From the NCBI RefSeq assembly GCF_000247815.1, contig NC_021678.1, positions 8,204,874 through 8,268,873 of the forward strand: a stretch of 64,000 nucleotides of DNA, in the 5' to 3' direction. The first letter of the stretch is position 1. Every line of letters begins with the position of its first letter. The notes under the pieces are model-generated. The model saw nothing but the letters and a program-made list of their open reading frames with translations. It was not told the origin of the DNA and ran no database searches. The position numbers were made by a program, and so were the translations under genes. Shown piece by piece: positions 23,571 to 34,974 of this stretch. The stretch is from Ficedula albicollis. Taxonomy: Eukaryota; Chordata; Aves; Passeriformes; Muscicapidae.

Positions 23571-26500
23571 TCAGCTCAGGAACACTTACCAAGGGCACAC
23601 AGCTCTGAAATAAAATTCCAGATTGGCTATGTATGTCCTGCTCATATTTGGGTTTTTTTTAATAACATACTCATTTCTTTTTCAAGTCTTTATATTTAAG
23701 AAACAGAAGTATTTCTTCTCACCCCCCTCAAAAAGATACAAAAAGGAGGGATCTCTATGTAACCAGATAGAGAATTCACAAAAAAGTCCTAAACTGCAAA
23801 TGAAGTATCAGTTTTAAATATTTGAAATCCATGTACTACCATTGTATTATCTATTACAGTGTAATATATTATTCATCTTAATTGCAAGTATCTAATTTCC
23901 AATGCAATGCCAATATTCCCATAAGCATAAAATATTCTTCCCTTGATTACAGATTTTAAAATATATATTTTATTGTGTTAACTGATGTCTACCCATCAAT
24001 TACTCATTCAAATGTGCTGAATAACCTTGCTGTTCCACACTTCTGTTTAGGTCTAACTGGCAGATAATATGAAAAGGAAGATCAATGATGGACAGAAGTG
24101 AACTGTTCCATACCACAAGTAGCCCACATCTTTAATCATCACTGTTGTCAAAGACAATGTAACTAGGAAAATCTTTAATCATTATTAGTAAACTTGATGA
24201 GTATAGAAAAAAACTAAACTGTAACAGGCAGAACTTGAATGATGGCAACTATCATTCATTAATGTTTCAAACTGAAAGGCATTTTCCATGTATCATATAT
24301 TAAACCAAATTAAATACGTGTCAGCCAGTCAAATAAAGGACATTGATTCATTGATAGAAGCCCCAAAGACAAATAGTACATCTGAGTGAGTCCATCAGTC
24401 TTTACAGAGTTATTTAAAGCAGAGTCACAGTATTTAATGAAAGGTTGAATTTGTCTTTGGCTGGTTATGCATGCTGTTCCCAGTTCAAATCAGATGAGAG
24501 TTTAAGAAAGTTATCTGAGGTCATTTCTGCTCTACACCACTTTCTTTCTGGTCATTTCCATCCAGTAATATTCTTTTGCATTGTTGCCCACTTTTCTTCA
24601 TCACCTTATGGTTAGATAAGTTGCAGACATACTTTATCCTCCCTTTATTCATTTTCTTTATATATTTAAAAAAACATGGTATATTTTAAGAAGTCTTTTC
24701 TAGAGCTCACCAATGGAGTCAGTTTGCAGAACAACACAGACAAAGCCACAGTACTTCTAGTTAAGTAAAAGAACTAGAACTCCAAGTGAGAGAAATTCTC
24801 AAAAGCCAAGGAAAACTAGTAGAAAGAACTTAAATTGTGGAATCATATTCAGCAATATGATCAGTAAAAGGGGATGTAATAGAAATACTCTGAGCAGCAA
24901 AGAATCTAGAGGCAGCAGCCTTTCAACTGTTTTTTTTTGTCTCATAGCATAATAATAGAACATTTTTCTCACATGACATTAAGTAAACTAAACTTTTATT
25001 ACAGAAATCATCAAGATCAAGAATTTTGTGAGCTAGAAAAGAAAAATAACTAACTCAGACAAAATATATGGAGAACTAAAAAAAATAATTATAATAAATA
25101 TTTTGGAAGTGATTGCAAATCTAATGTTGCAGGTCCTCTCTCAAAGAGTATCAGTAACTTTAGGATGTGGGTTTACCTCCAAAGTTCTCCTGATTTCCTT
25201 TGGCCTATGTGGTGCTGGGCACCAGCAAAGCTTCATTTTGTTTCATTTCCCAGCTGGTACATCTCTGGCATCTGGTGTGTGCAAGAACTTCAGAGCACCA
25301 AGCATCAATTCACCCATCCCAGGACATCTGAGGCCATCAGGAAGGGAAAACTGAGATCACAATAATTCACATCTTGGGTCTCAGCAATTGCTTTATGCAC
25401 TCCAGGGAATGCAGGGGTAATTTCAGATGTATGAACAGCCTGCCACACTGATCATCTCTCAGGAGGTAATTACTTTTGGTCAAGACCAACTTATTTGCTG
25501 CAGTCTGCTAAGTGTTTGCCTAAAAACAACACACTGATAAAAAGCAATGACCTTATTTGCCCATTGTTGGGGAAGGAACATTGTCCCCACTACAACACTG
25601 CTGGGAATTTGCTTTCTGGGGGATCTGAGAGCACTAGCAAGGAAGCCTAGGGGCAGTCATGAGAAAAGAGTTAAGAGGATTTTCAAGGCCTCTAATTTGA
25701 ACTCCATTTTTAGGAATGAAAACTTAGCCCTGGAAAATGAATGCAGTCTGGCCTAGCGAAAGGTACAGAGTCTGTCTCAGATTTGAGATGCAGATGTCAG
25801 CATACAGACCTAAGACTGGAGGAGCAGAATTTCCTATGGCCTGATAGAAGCAGAAACTCCTAATTCTTTAAATGTCCAGGGTCTGAGGGACAAAGGGAAT
25901 CCAACCCTGTGCTACAGTCGCAGTGAATTTTTATTTCTACCAGTTGCAACAAAACCCCCAATCTTTCAGTATGTGACACAAGGGTAAAAAATGTTACAGC
26001 GCTTCCCTGAGCCTGCAGTCAGTACAGAAGAGTAAAGTGGCACTGGGAATTCCCCTGGGAAATTCGTGTTTCTGAATATGCATTTTTAGAACCTACAGCC
26101 CTGGATACACCAGTAGCAGCACAGGAAAAACTTGATCACAGAAATTAGGAGTGTTACCTAAGAACATGTTCTGCTCTAGAGCCAAGTGCTAGGAGTTCAT
26201 CCATCAACACCCTCATAAACCATTACTTTTTTCTACACACGACAGAAAGAAGGTCTTTGTGAGGTAGCTCTGCTATGTAAGGCCCTAGAGTTATCATCTC
26301 ATCTAAATTTTCCCTCCTCTAAGATTACTTTGGGGTTTTCTTCCAATGGCATTTAGCTCTGATTGACAAACTGAGTTGATTTTAAGTGTCAGGGAGTCAG
26401 ATTTAACCAATTTTCCAAATGATATATGACCTAAGCTTTTGCTATAATGCAAAAACCAAGTCCTCACAACAAAGTAAGCTGCAGCAATGGAATTATAGTG

Positions 26501-29500
26501 TTCTGCTTTATTAATAGAGGGCTCCATTTCACCTAAATTCTCTTACACAATAACCACATGGTTCAGCATCACAAAACAAACCCTTGCTAAGCTGGCTTAA
26601 GTCAGCAGCCCAGTTCCTTGATTTCTTAGGATCAACAAAAAACCCAAAAAAACAGCACAAAGCCTGTGACATTCACTTACAAAGGGATAAAGCATCTGAA
26701 AGATGCTTGAAAGAACATGAAATAATGACAGCCCTAGTACAGATGAAGTGATAGAAAGGCCAGCAAGGATGCTCCAAACTGCACGTGTGAGCCAGCTGCA
26801 TCTGTAAATGTGCCTGCATCCAGGTATTCCCTACTGATCTGCTTCTCCTGCCACCTGGCTGAGCTATCGTGGGCAGGCAGGACAACTAATGGGTCATGGG
26901 ACAAGCTGAAATAACAAGCCATGAGGTTAAATCAGAGATTAGTTCAGTATAGTATAACCTAGATATCAACTTTCTCAATCAACTTTCTCACTAGAAAAAA
27001 AACACTCTGTGGTAAAACTGTGAAGTAAGAGAATAAAATAAAATCTGTGCCATGACTTTGGTGCTCTGCACACATTCTGTAGGTACCTTGATACAGATAT
27101 GACAAGGTTTTGTTGGCTGCTTAGTTTCTTTGACATCTAAAGGCAGAAAGTGTGATCTGATCCTAAGTATGACTTAAATCATTCATAAATTAATATCAAA
27201 TTCTTATTATCAATTTTCACTGAGAGAGGCACGCCATTAAATAGAGCTCCTAGCATTTTTCAATCATCTAATTTTGTCAAAAGGACCATTTTCATGGCTA
27301 AAACTGGTTCTGGTCCTATAAATAAGGATCATCCATCCAATTTTGAGATCCAGTCAGAAAAAGGAAGAGTGGAAGTCTCTGTTATACTTTGTTAATAAAT
27401 TATTCCAAATCAAGTATTGAGAACTGCAGACAGGGAAATGTGGATGACCACTGGGATCACTTCAGAGAGGGAATAATTGTAGACCAAACAAGGTGAAGCA
27501 GAACCCAAATTTCAGAGGAAAATAGAATCTCAACCTTAGTAAAACTCATAGATTTTATTGGACAGACACCTTACTAGCTGCATTTATTAATTTCTCTATC
27601 AAATCCCTAAATTAAAATATTTTCCTACAGTCTTTCTTATAGTCTATGCATATAACTTCATACTAATACTATTTAACTACAAAGTCAAATGCATTACTTT
27701 TATTATATCCAGGGATAGCAAATACACAAAACCAGATGTTCAGCTCTAGATAAATATGTTTCTAAAACTTGCTTGCCAATTTGAAGAAACTCATTTGTAA
27801 CCTTAGCAATATAGCTAATGAACCAGATTTCTATTGGTAGTATTTTTAATAGCTTATATCATACTTCATTTGCTAATCTTGAAGGGAATTTACTATTTAC
27901 TGGCAGAACTAGCAGCTAACTCAAACCCTTCTCATTGAATTACATTTAAAATTCACTATTTGCTTATAAATATTTAAATTAAATACAAACAGGATTCTTG
28001 CAAGGCCAACCAAAAACACTCCCAAAAAACAACTACAAATCTCTGCTTGCTCTCTCCAAATTTATCATTTGCTTTCCATCCTAAATTTGCCTTCCCAATG
28101 CTGCAGAGTTACATAGTAGAAATCAAGATAAAATAGAAGAACAACAGTTCCAGCAATATTCAAATTATGAGAAGCAGAGGATTCAAGATGTTTGCTGAAT
28201 CCCTTCCTTCCATGATACATTTGCTTTGAGACATCAATGGATGTCTCCAAAATATTTATGCCACTCTATTAGTCTTAATGTCTTCTACACAGAACAAGTA
28301 GCCCTCAATTTTCAGTCTCTGCGGTTTCAGATTTCTATTGATCCCTGAGGGCTTCAGGGTGAAATTCATCCTTGTTTAGACAGCCTCCACTTAATCCTGC
28401 TGACCTACTCAAGAAATGAGATATAATGGTAATATTAACATTATGAATCTGCAGATGGCATTTCCCCTAATTCTATCAAAATTCTGTGACTCTGCAGCCC
28501 CTCTTGATGCTCTTTAGCCTATTATGAACTTATTTTTAAGCACCATCAAGAGCCCTCAACATCACAATCTGATATCTCCTCTTTATTCTATACTTCCTCT
28601 TTTGCTACTGCCCCATGAGGTCTGATTTTGTCTTTGATGCACAGTCAATTTTTTTCCAAATATTATCTCCCAAATTATTTAGAAGACTTTCAAGGGAACA
28701 AGAGAAAAAAAAGCTCCTTTCTTGCTCTCAGAAAAAAATCTGCCCTTGTTTTGAAGAAAACTGCAATAAATACACAAGCAGAAGGCTGTTCACATAGATG
28801 TATAAGAGTCTCCTTTGACTAGACACTCCTAATTTGAGCAGGAAAAGACAGATGGTCCTCACCTGTGCCTACAGAGCTCTTGTTTTAGCATCAAATAAAA
28901 GGGCTGCCCTCACAGCAATGGAGAACACTTCAAAAGCCCTGTTCAGACGGGTGCAGAAGTGGCAATTTGCACTTTCCACGGATCCACTGAGAAATTTGCT
29001 GCCATTCTACACCTCGTTCAGCCTAACTGTGGTCCTTGACACCAGGAGCCCAGTGACATGCCCTGGTAGAGCTGAAGAGACTGAGCGGGGACACAGGGCA
29101 ACAGGGAAGTATCTGTCTTATCACAAGGTTTGGAAGCCTCTCAAACCAAGAACATTTTGAGTGTCAGAACAGAGAAGTTTTACATCAAGCACCAAGAGGA
29201 AAGCAAGGTCAAACTCAAATGAGGGGACTGGCACCAAGACTCTGGCTACCATTGCTGCCAGAATTCTGGATGAATTGCCTCTACTTTAACCTTTCCAGAA
29301 GCCATACTGCCAATAAACAGCAGCAGGAAATGCACAAACCCAGCCATTCTGATACAGTTCCCTTGCACATTAGAGAACTTCATGTACTCTTGTCATGAAC
29401 ATCAAAGAGCTGGAGGGAGCTTGCATGGGATTTTCTTCAGTAACATTTTGACATTCTTTAGGAGATTCAGCTGATGAGTGGAAATTCCCTACTTGAATGA

Positions 29501-29688
29501 GGGGAAGACACATGCAGTACTCCACTATTTCATTCCATTCTCTCTTGTCTGATATGCTGATGATGTTAGTTTACCCAGATTTAAAAAGAGAAACCCCATT
29601 CCCTTGCCTTCATTCTTGTGCAGAACCAAGGGAGAACAGCACTAGACTGAGGGACAATGTGCACAACAACAAACAGGCAGGTTCAGGA
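23571..29688. other. Long intronic stretch, no gene seen
   Basis: Over 6 kb of mainly unique AT-rich sequence. A perfect NF-kappaB-type palindrome GGGAATTCCC (26045-26054) is followed by GGGAAATTCG (26057-26066). A short repeat CAACTTTCTC occurs twice at about 26969-26993. The 108-codon frame at 28834-29160 has no recognised domain or flanking splice sites. Confidence 0.55.
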
Positions 29689-29860
29689 GAAGGGCAGTGC
29701 ATCAGAATCACTATTTTTCTTACTAGGAAGGGCAGAGCATCAGAATCACTATTTTTCTTCCTAACATTAACAAACTGTATGGAAACTGATTAAGAAGGGC
29801 AGTGCATCAGAATCACTATTTTTCTTACTAACATTAACAAACTGTATGGAAACTGATTAT
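29689..29860. repeat. Three-part tandem array, unit 67 bp with a 38-bp partial
   Basis: Partial copy 29689-29726 and full copies 29727-29793 and 29794-29860 share GAAGGGCAG(T/A)GCATCAGA and CACTATTTTTCTT. The full copies continue CTAACATTAACAAACTGTAT. Copy 2 has two private differences (GCAGAGC, CTTCCTA). Confidence 0.93.
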
Positions 29861-31200
29861 TCTAGATAAATGAAGAATTTTTTGATTAACAAAAAGGGTT
29901 TCCAAAGTTTTCTCAAATACTCATTATACGGATAATTAAAACCCAAGACAGTGACACAAACATCTGACTTGCCCAGCCATCTAAACTACCCCATCCACTT
30001 AGCTTGCCTTGTTCTCACTACTTTACTCTCTGATCTCTTAAGAATATCACTGGATTTTAGCCTCACATTTTTACTGTGATAGGAAGAAGTTATGCCTGAA
30101 ATAGTCATATAATTATATATCTACTGCAAACAGATTCTCCGTATCCCAAGTCTTGTTCTTGATTTGCAACTGTTTTAGGACTTCTTATATTAATGAGTAA
30201 ATAATGAGCATTAGCAAAAGCACATATGCTCTGATTTCCCATACTACTTTGTCCTTAATAAAGGAATTGAAACATTGTTGTATTCTTATTCTTCAAATTT
30301 AATTTAGTTTTTTTAAAAACTCAAGTATCAAAGTACTTTTCTAGCTCACAGTTTTTGTTTGGTGGGTTGCTTTTTTCTTATTCCAAGTCTCCATTGCTCC
30401 TGATCCTTCCACAAGCAACTGACATTGACAAACAATGAAATCCAGAGCCCTTGGAAAGTTGCTGCTCTTGGCTAGAACATTTTCCAGAAGTAGTGGTGAT
30501 TCCAATAAACAAACAGGCATATTCATTTGCAAATCAATACCAGAGTGGGAAATTGAGAGATTCCATTATGCTCTAGAGCCACTGGTCTCTGGATTTAACT
30601 GTTTGCTCACAGCCACAGAGGGTGTTCTCAGCTCCAGTGGTGTGGTAAAACACGGATCACAGTGTTCACTTTTAATTACAGCAGCATGAAAGCTTCAGTG
30701 GTTTAGTGAGGTCTTGTGGGTTTTTGTGGTTTTGGAGAGGTTTCCTTTTAATAAATTTTTGTCAAAGTGACGAGAATTTACTTGAGCTTTATACATAAGC
30801 AAAGCTCCTGGACACAGCATAACTGGGTCATTACCTCTTTGTAAAGATTTATATATACTCTTAATTCTAACTTTAGATTACAAATTACAACAATGAAAAC
30901 ATATCTCATTAAATGCCTATGTAAATCATTTTAACATCAGCAGCACTATTATTTACTGTAAGGATCTCTGAAACTCTTATTTACCACAAGTAATGATTTA
31001 AATCTATCACAAAGGGAAACTCTGGGAAGGGGAGTGAAATAAAAGGAACAAAAGGAAGACATAAGTTCTCTGGCTAGGAAAGCTGAATTTCATTTTTCAA
31101 AGTAGCAAAAACCACACCAGAGATAAGGATTATGCACACTACGTTGTGTCCATGTCAATGTCACTGCTATAACCCTGACATATGAGGCAGCTGCTATCTG
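29861..31200. other. Intronic sequence, no gene seen
   Basis: Unique sequence, with a G- and T-rich patch (GTGGGTTTTTGTGGTTTTGG) at about 30716-30735. Frames are short and overlap on both strands at 30341-30689. Confidence 0.6.
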
Positions 31201-31332
31201 CAACACAAGCACCAGTCCAGCCAGGTTGATTTCAACACATTCATAGATTTTCTACTTAAAAGACTACAACACAAGCACCAGTACAGCCAGGTTGATTTAA
31301 ACACATTCATAGATTTTCTACTTAAAAGACTA
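31201..31332. repeat. Two-copy tandem duplication, unit 66 bp
   Basis: Copies 31201-31266 and 31267-31332 begin CAACACAAGCACCAGT and end TTCTACTTAAAAGACTA. Two differences are visible (CCAGCC versus ACAGCC, and TTTCAAC versus TTTAAAC). Confidence 0.95.
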
Positions 31333-33666
31333 CAAAGCTCAACACTCCCTCTTACCTTCTCAGTAACTTCCAATTCCATGTAGCCAGACAGGCCCTTCCT
31401 CTGCAGATGCCAGGAGGGCCAGCCTCGAAATGCCAAAATTGACTATTCAGCCTCAGGTTATTCACAAATTTGTTGATGCTTTGACACTGCCACTGAGTCA
31501 TTTCATTCAGGATTGCTTTCCTTATCATCTGGGACTGCAGCATTCCACAAATTTCATTTAGAAATCACAAATAGCAGTTTCTGCTCAAGTCACCATTAAA
31601 GTGGAGAGTTTTGGGACCAAAGCCTGGCTGGTGTTATCACTCACACTGAAGCATTCCTCATGTTCCCTAAGAGACCTCTATGCTTTGCCAGGATACAGAT
31701 TTTCCCTGCTCACTCATACTAAGGGTTTGACCATTTTTTTTTTATTTTACTTTTTGTGTCTTCATCACCCACAGAAAACTCAGGGCTGATGAGCCTCAGT
31801 GAGGTAGCTTTTCTACGCTGTTCCTGTTCCATTTGGTCAGCATTGCAAATCCTCTGCATGAATAATGCTCAATTCCAAAAGGCTTTTAAAGACACAGTTC
31901 CTCACCCAGTTTATTCTGAAAGGTGCCAACACTATTTGCAAATATCAGTAGAGCACATCAGAAATTTGAATGTTCTTAATGAGCTGAAACAGAAAAACCC
32001 TGAAGAGCTTGCACTCTTTGGTTCATTTATGCTCCAGTATCTTTATTCTCCTTTTCAGCTGCACAGAACACAAACATTTACTCTCTGTTCTTCTGTATTT
32101 CTAAACATACAAATTCCTTCTTAAGTGACTGACCTGGGCAGGTATAATCTGCAAGTTGTGCATGTGTGTATATATATAAAATACATACAATACATGCATA
32201 TTTTTATGTTTATATATATTTATATTAAATAAACACATATATTTTACTCAAACATGCTTGGCACTAAATACAATAGCTATTAACTGGTTCTATTAAGTAA
32301 TTAAATGTTAATTAATTTTATGGAGTTTTAGGGCCCTCCTTTTATTACTATTTTGTCTCCTTGGTAATATTTTTAGCACTTCTGCATGCCACAGATTTTT
32401 TCAAATTGGACAGTTCCAGTGCTTATTTGCCCTGGATGCTGCAACCACCTTATTTACACAGGGGCATTTCCAGTGCTAGGGTGCCTCCTGTTTATGGGAG
32501 CCATCAGGGATGAGTCGGTCCTGAACTGCACACTTTTATTAAGAATTCACAGCTGAATCCAGGCTGAAATGCTCTGTTTGGTAGGTGGTTGTTACTCTCA
32601 ATTGAGATGCATTCAGAACTGACATTGATTTTTAAAATACCTTGAATGCTAGTACAGCTTAGAAAATGAACGCTGTGGTGCAATGAGTTTTGTTTGGAGG
32701 ACTTTTTAACGTGATGATGTACATCTCAAAAAAATCTCTATACTCTTTAATAAAATTATGGAAAAACTTATTAAGGAACTTGTAACATTTTCAAGTCAAT
32801 ATACTTCCATTAAACACACAAAGTCATTGTCATACGCCAAGGCTTAATTTTTTTCCTTTTACAGTATTATCTAAAAATAATTTTAATGTGATTTTTTCCT
32901 TTGGAAAGCTGGAAGCAAAATATGAATTATATATAAAGACCAATCACTCAAGGTGCTTTCCTAAAGAGTGTCCTTGGAACCCAGTTGCTATTTGCACACA
33001 CATTAATAAAGTGCAAAGCTTTTAAATCTGATTGCTTCAACTTAAATGGATGGGTCAGTGCCAAACAAATTGATCTCATTCACAGTGCAGGGTCTATAAC
33101 GAACTATAACTCCATAACAATAAAAGGACTGAATTCAATAAATAAAATACAGACTTTTAAAGTTACCTGAGCACCCCTTTAAATGCTCTGTACAACTGTA
33201 TGTGCAAGCTGTACTGTTTACCTGAAACTAAAGCCAACACACGCTATTCAAAGAGAGTTTTAATATTTGACACAGCGTGTAGGGGTTAAAGGCTGCATGT
33301 CTGAAGAAAGGATCACTGGACTGACAGGACAATCAGTTCTCTCAAATGAAACAACCAGGGGTCAGTGGTGGCAAAGACATACCTGGCGGTATCAAATGAA
33401 AAGATGACCTTTTGGGCAACTTCTTGGTTTGACATTTAGAACTTCAATTCCTGTTTCAGGAGAACTCAGTAAATTGCCTACTTTCTCTGTAACCCCATGC
33501 CCCAGCTGGTAAAAAAGGGACTAATGACCCTCTACCTCCATATTTAATGTTCTGTAACGATAATCATTAGGTACCTGTCTCAACAGAAAGGGATCAACCT
33601 TGGAAATTGATCTTTGAATAAAAGCTATGAAAACATATTTGACAAAACCCTGAACAAGCAGCGAAC
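31333..33666. other. Intronic sequence with an AT microsatellite, no gene seen
   Basis: An imperfect TA-rich low-complexity patch spans about 32165-32246. The 122-codon frame at 31756-32124 shows no family resemblance. Confidence 0.6.
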
Positions 33667-33683
33667 AAAAAAAAAAAAAAAAA

Positions 33684-33728
<45 letters not shown>

Positions 33729-33762
33729 AAATAGCAAAAAAAAAAAAAAAAAAAAAAAAAAA
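33667..33762 (+). repeat. Homopolymer cluster: 17 A, 44 G, then 27 A
   Basis: Seventeen A (33667-33683) run directly into 44 G (33684-33727). AAAATAGC follows and then 27 A (33736-33762). The A-G-A arrangement is unusual. It could be an A-rich tract in which a G stretch expanded or a consensus error in a hard homopolymer region. It is antisense to GRID1, so the transcript would show T, C, T blocks. Confidence 0.9.
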
Positions 33763-33905
33763 GCAAAACAAGCAAATCTCTGTAGAGAAATCTGATTATA
33801 CTTCCTTCTCTGCAAATTTCAGCAACAAGAATTATTCAGTAAAAAGATATTACTGAAAATGAAAACTATCAGAAATTATCCTTAGGACACAAAGTCCTTC
33901 CCCCC

Positions 33906-33991
33906 ACAGAGGATACTGTCAAAGCCACTTTTATTCCCTTAGCCCTCTACAGAGGATACTGTCAAAGCCACTTTTATTGCCTTAGCCCTCA
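33906..33991. repeat. Two-copy tandem duplication, unit 43 bp
   Basis: Copies 33906-33948 and 33949-33991 share ACAGAGGATACTGTCAAAGC and CACTTTTATT(C/G)CCTTAGC. One internal difference. Confidence 0.94.
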
Positions 33992-34352
33992 CACTGCAAA
34001 GGAAATGCTCCAAGACCTGAAAAACTTTCTTCTCTCTCTCAAGAAATTTTGCATACAGCAAAACAACCAGCAACAAAAACATGCAATTTCTACTGTCAAC
34101 CAACATACAGCTTTGGCTGGAGGACAGCACACAAAGCAGCTGCACATCTGATAAGAACTGCAAAGACAAACAGAGCTCATTCCTAATTTGTCACCCTGGA
34201 GGTCACACAGCACCCACCCAAAAAGGTGATGTAAACCCCAGCCCAAAAGTGCTCCCACCCAGCCTGTCCCTTCATTCCACATATCCAATGTCTTCCAGCC
34301 CTTGGAACTTTTTAAGATATCTTCCAAACAGCTGCCCTCATAAGAACTCATG

Positions 34353-34716
34353 AGAACATCTCACCACATACCTTTAAAGTAGCTTCTTCTTACCCTGTTT
34401 CTCTTCCCAGAAAGTGTTTTAGACCTGCCCTTTCTCACACTCTTCAAGTCCCCATCATCATCACTCCACTCTTCCTCTCCCTTCCCCTTGCAGACCCTTT
34501 AACACGTGGTTCACTTGACTGAAACTGTTCCCACAGAACATCTCAACACATACCTTTAAAGTAGCTTCTTCTTACCCTGTTTCTCTTCCCAGAAAGTGTT
34601 TTAGACCTGCCCTTTCTCACACTCTTCAAGTCCCCATCATCATCACTCCACTCTTCCTCTCCCTTCCCCTTGCAGACCCTTTAACACGTGGTTCACTTGA
34701 CTGAAACTGTTCCCAC
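34353..34716. repeat. Two-copy tandem duplication, unit 182 bp
   Basis: Copies 34353-34534 and 34535-34716 begin AGAACATCTCA and end TGACTGAAACTGTTCCCAC. One difference (CACCACATA versus CAACACATA) is visible. The unit is pyrimidine-rich on the plus strand. It abuts a second, unrelated duplication. Confidence 0.95.
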
Positions 34717-34974
34717 TGACATTTGCATTTTCAGCCACCGTCTAAAATTGTTATTGTCTCCTGTTGGACTTTCCAAATGCTTTTAATAGAAATTATCAAA
34801 TTTCTTCCTGATAAACCTCCTCTTCCCAGCACCTCTCTACTGAGACTGACATCTGCATTTTCAGTCACCGTCTAAAATTGTTATTGTCTCCTGTTGGACT
34901 TTCCAAATGCTTTTAATAGAGATGATCACATTTCTTCCTGGTAAACCTCCTCTTCCCAGCACCTCTCTACTGAT
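34715..34974. repeat. Two-copy tandem duplication, unit 130 bp
   Basis: Copies 34715-34844 and 34845-34974 begin ACTGACAT(T/C)TGCATTTTCAG and end CCCAGCACCTCTCTACTGA. About six differences (for example AGAAATTATCAAA versus AGAGATGATCACA) make it older than its left neighbour. Confidence 0.94.

Noticed and set aside
28834..29160. 108-codon plus-strand frame as a possible exon
   Set aside because: No domain, no acceptor-like tract at the start, and it ends at a chance stop.
34353..34716. Direct repeats considered as a pair of LTRs
   Set aside because: The copies touch with no internal region, lack TG...CA ends and target-site duplications, so they are a simple tandem duplication.
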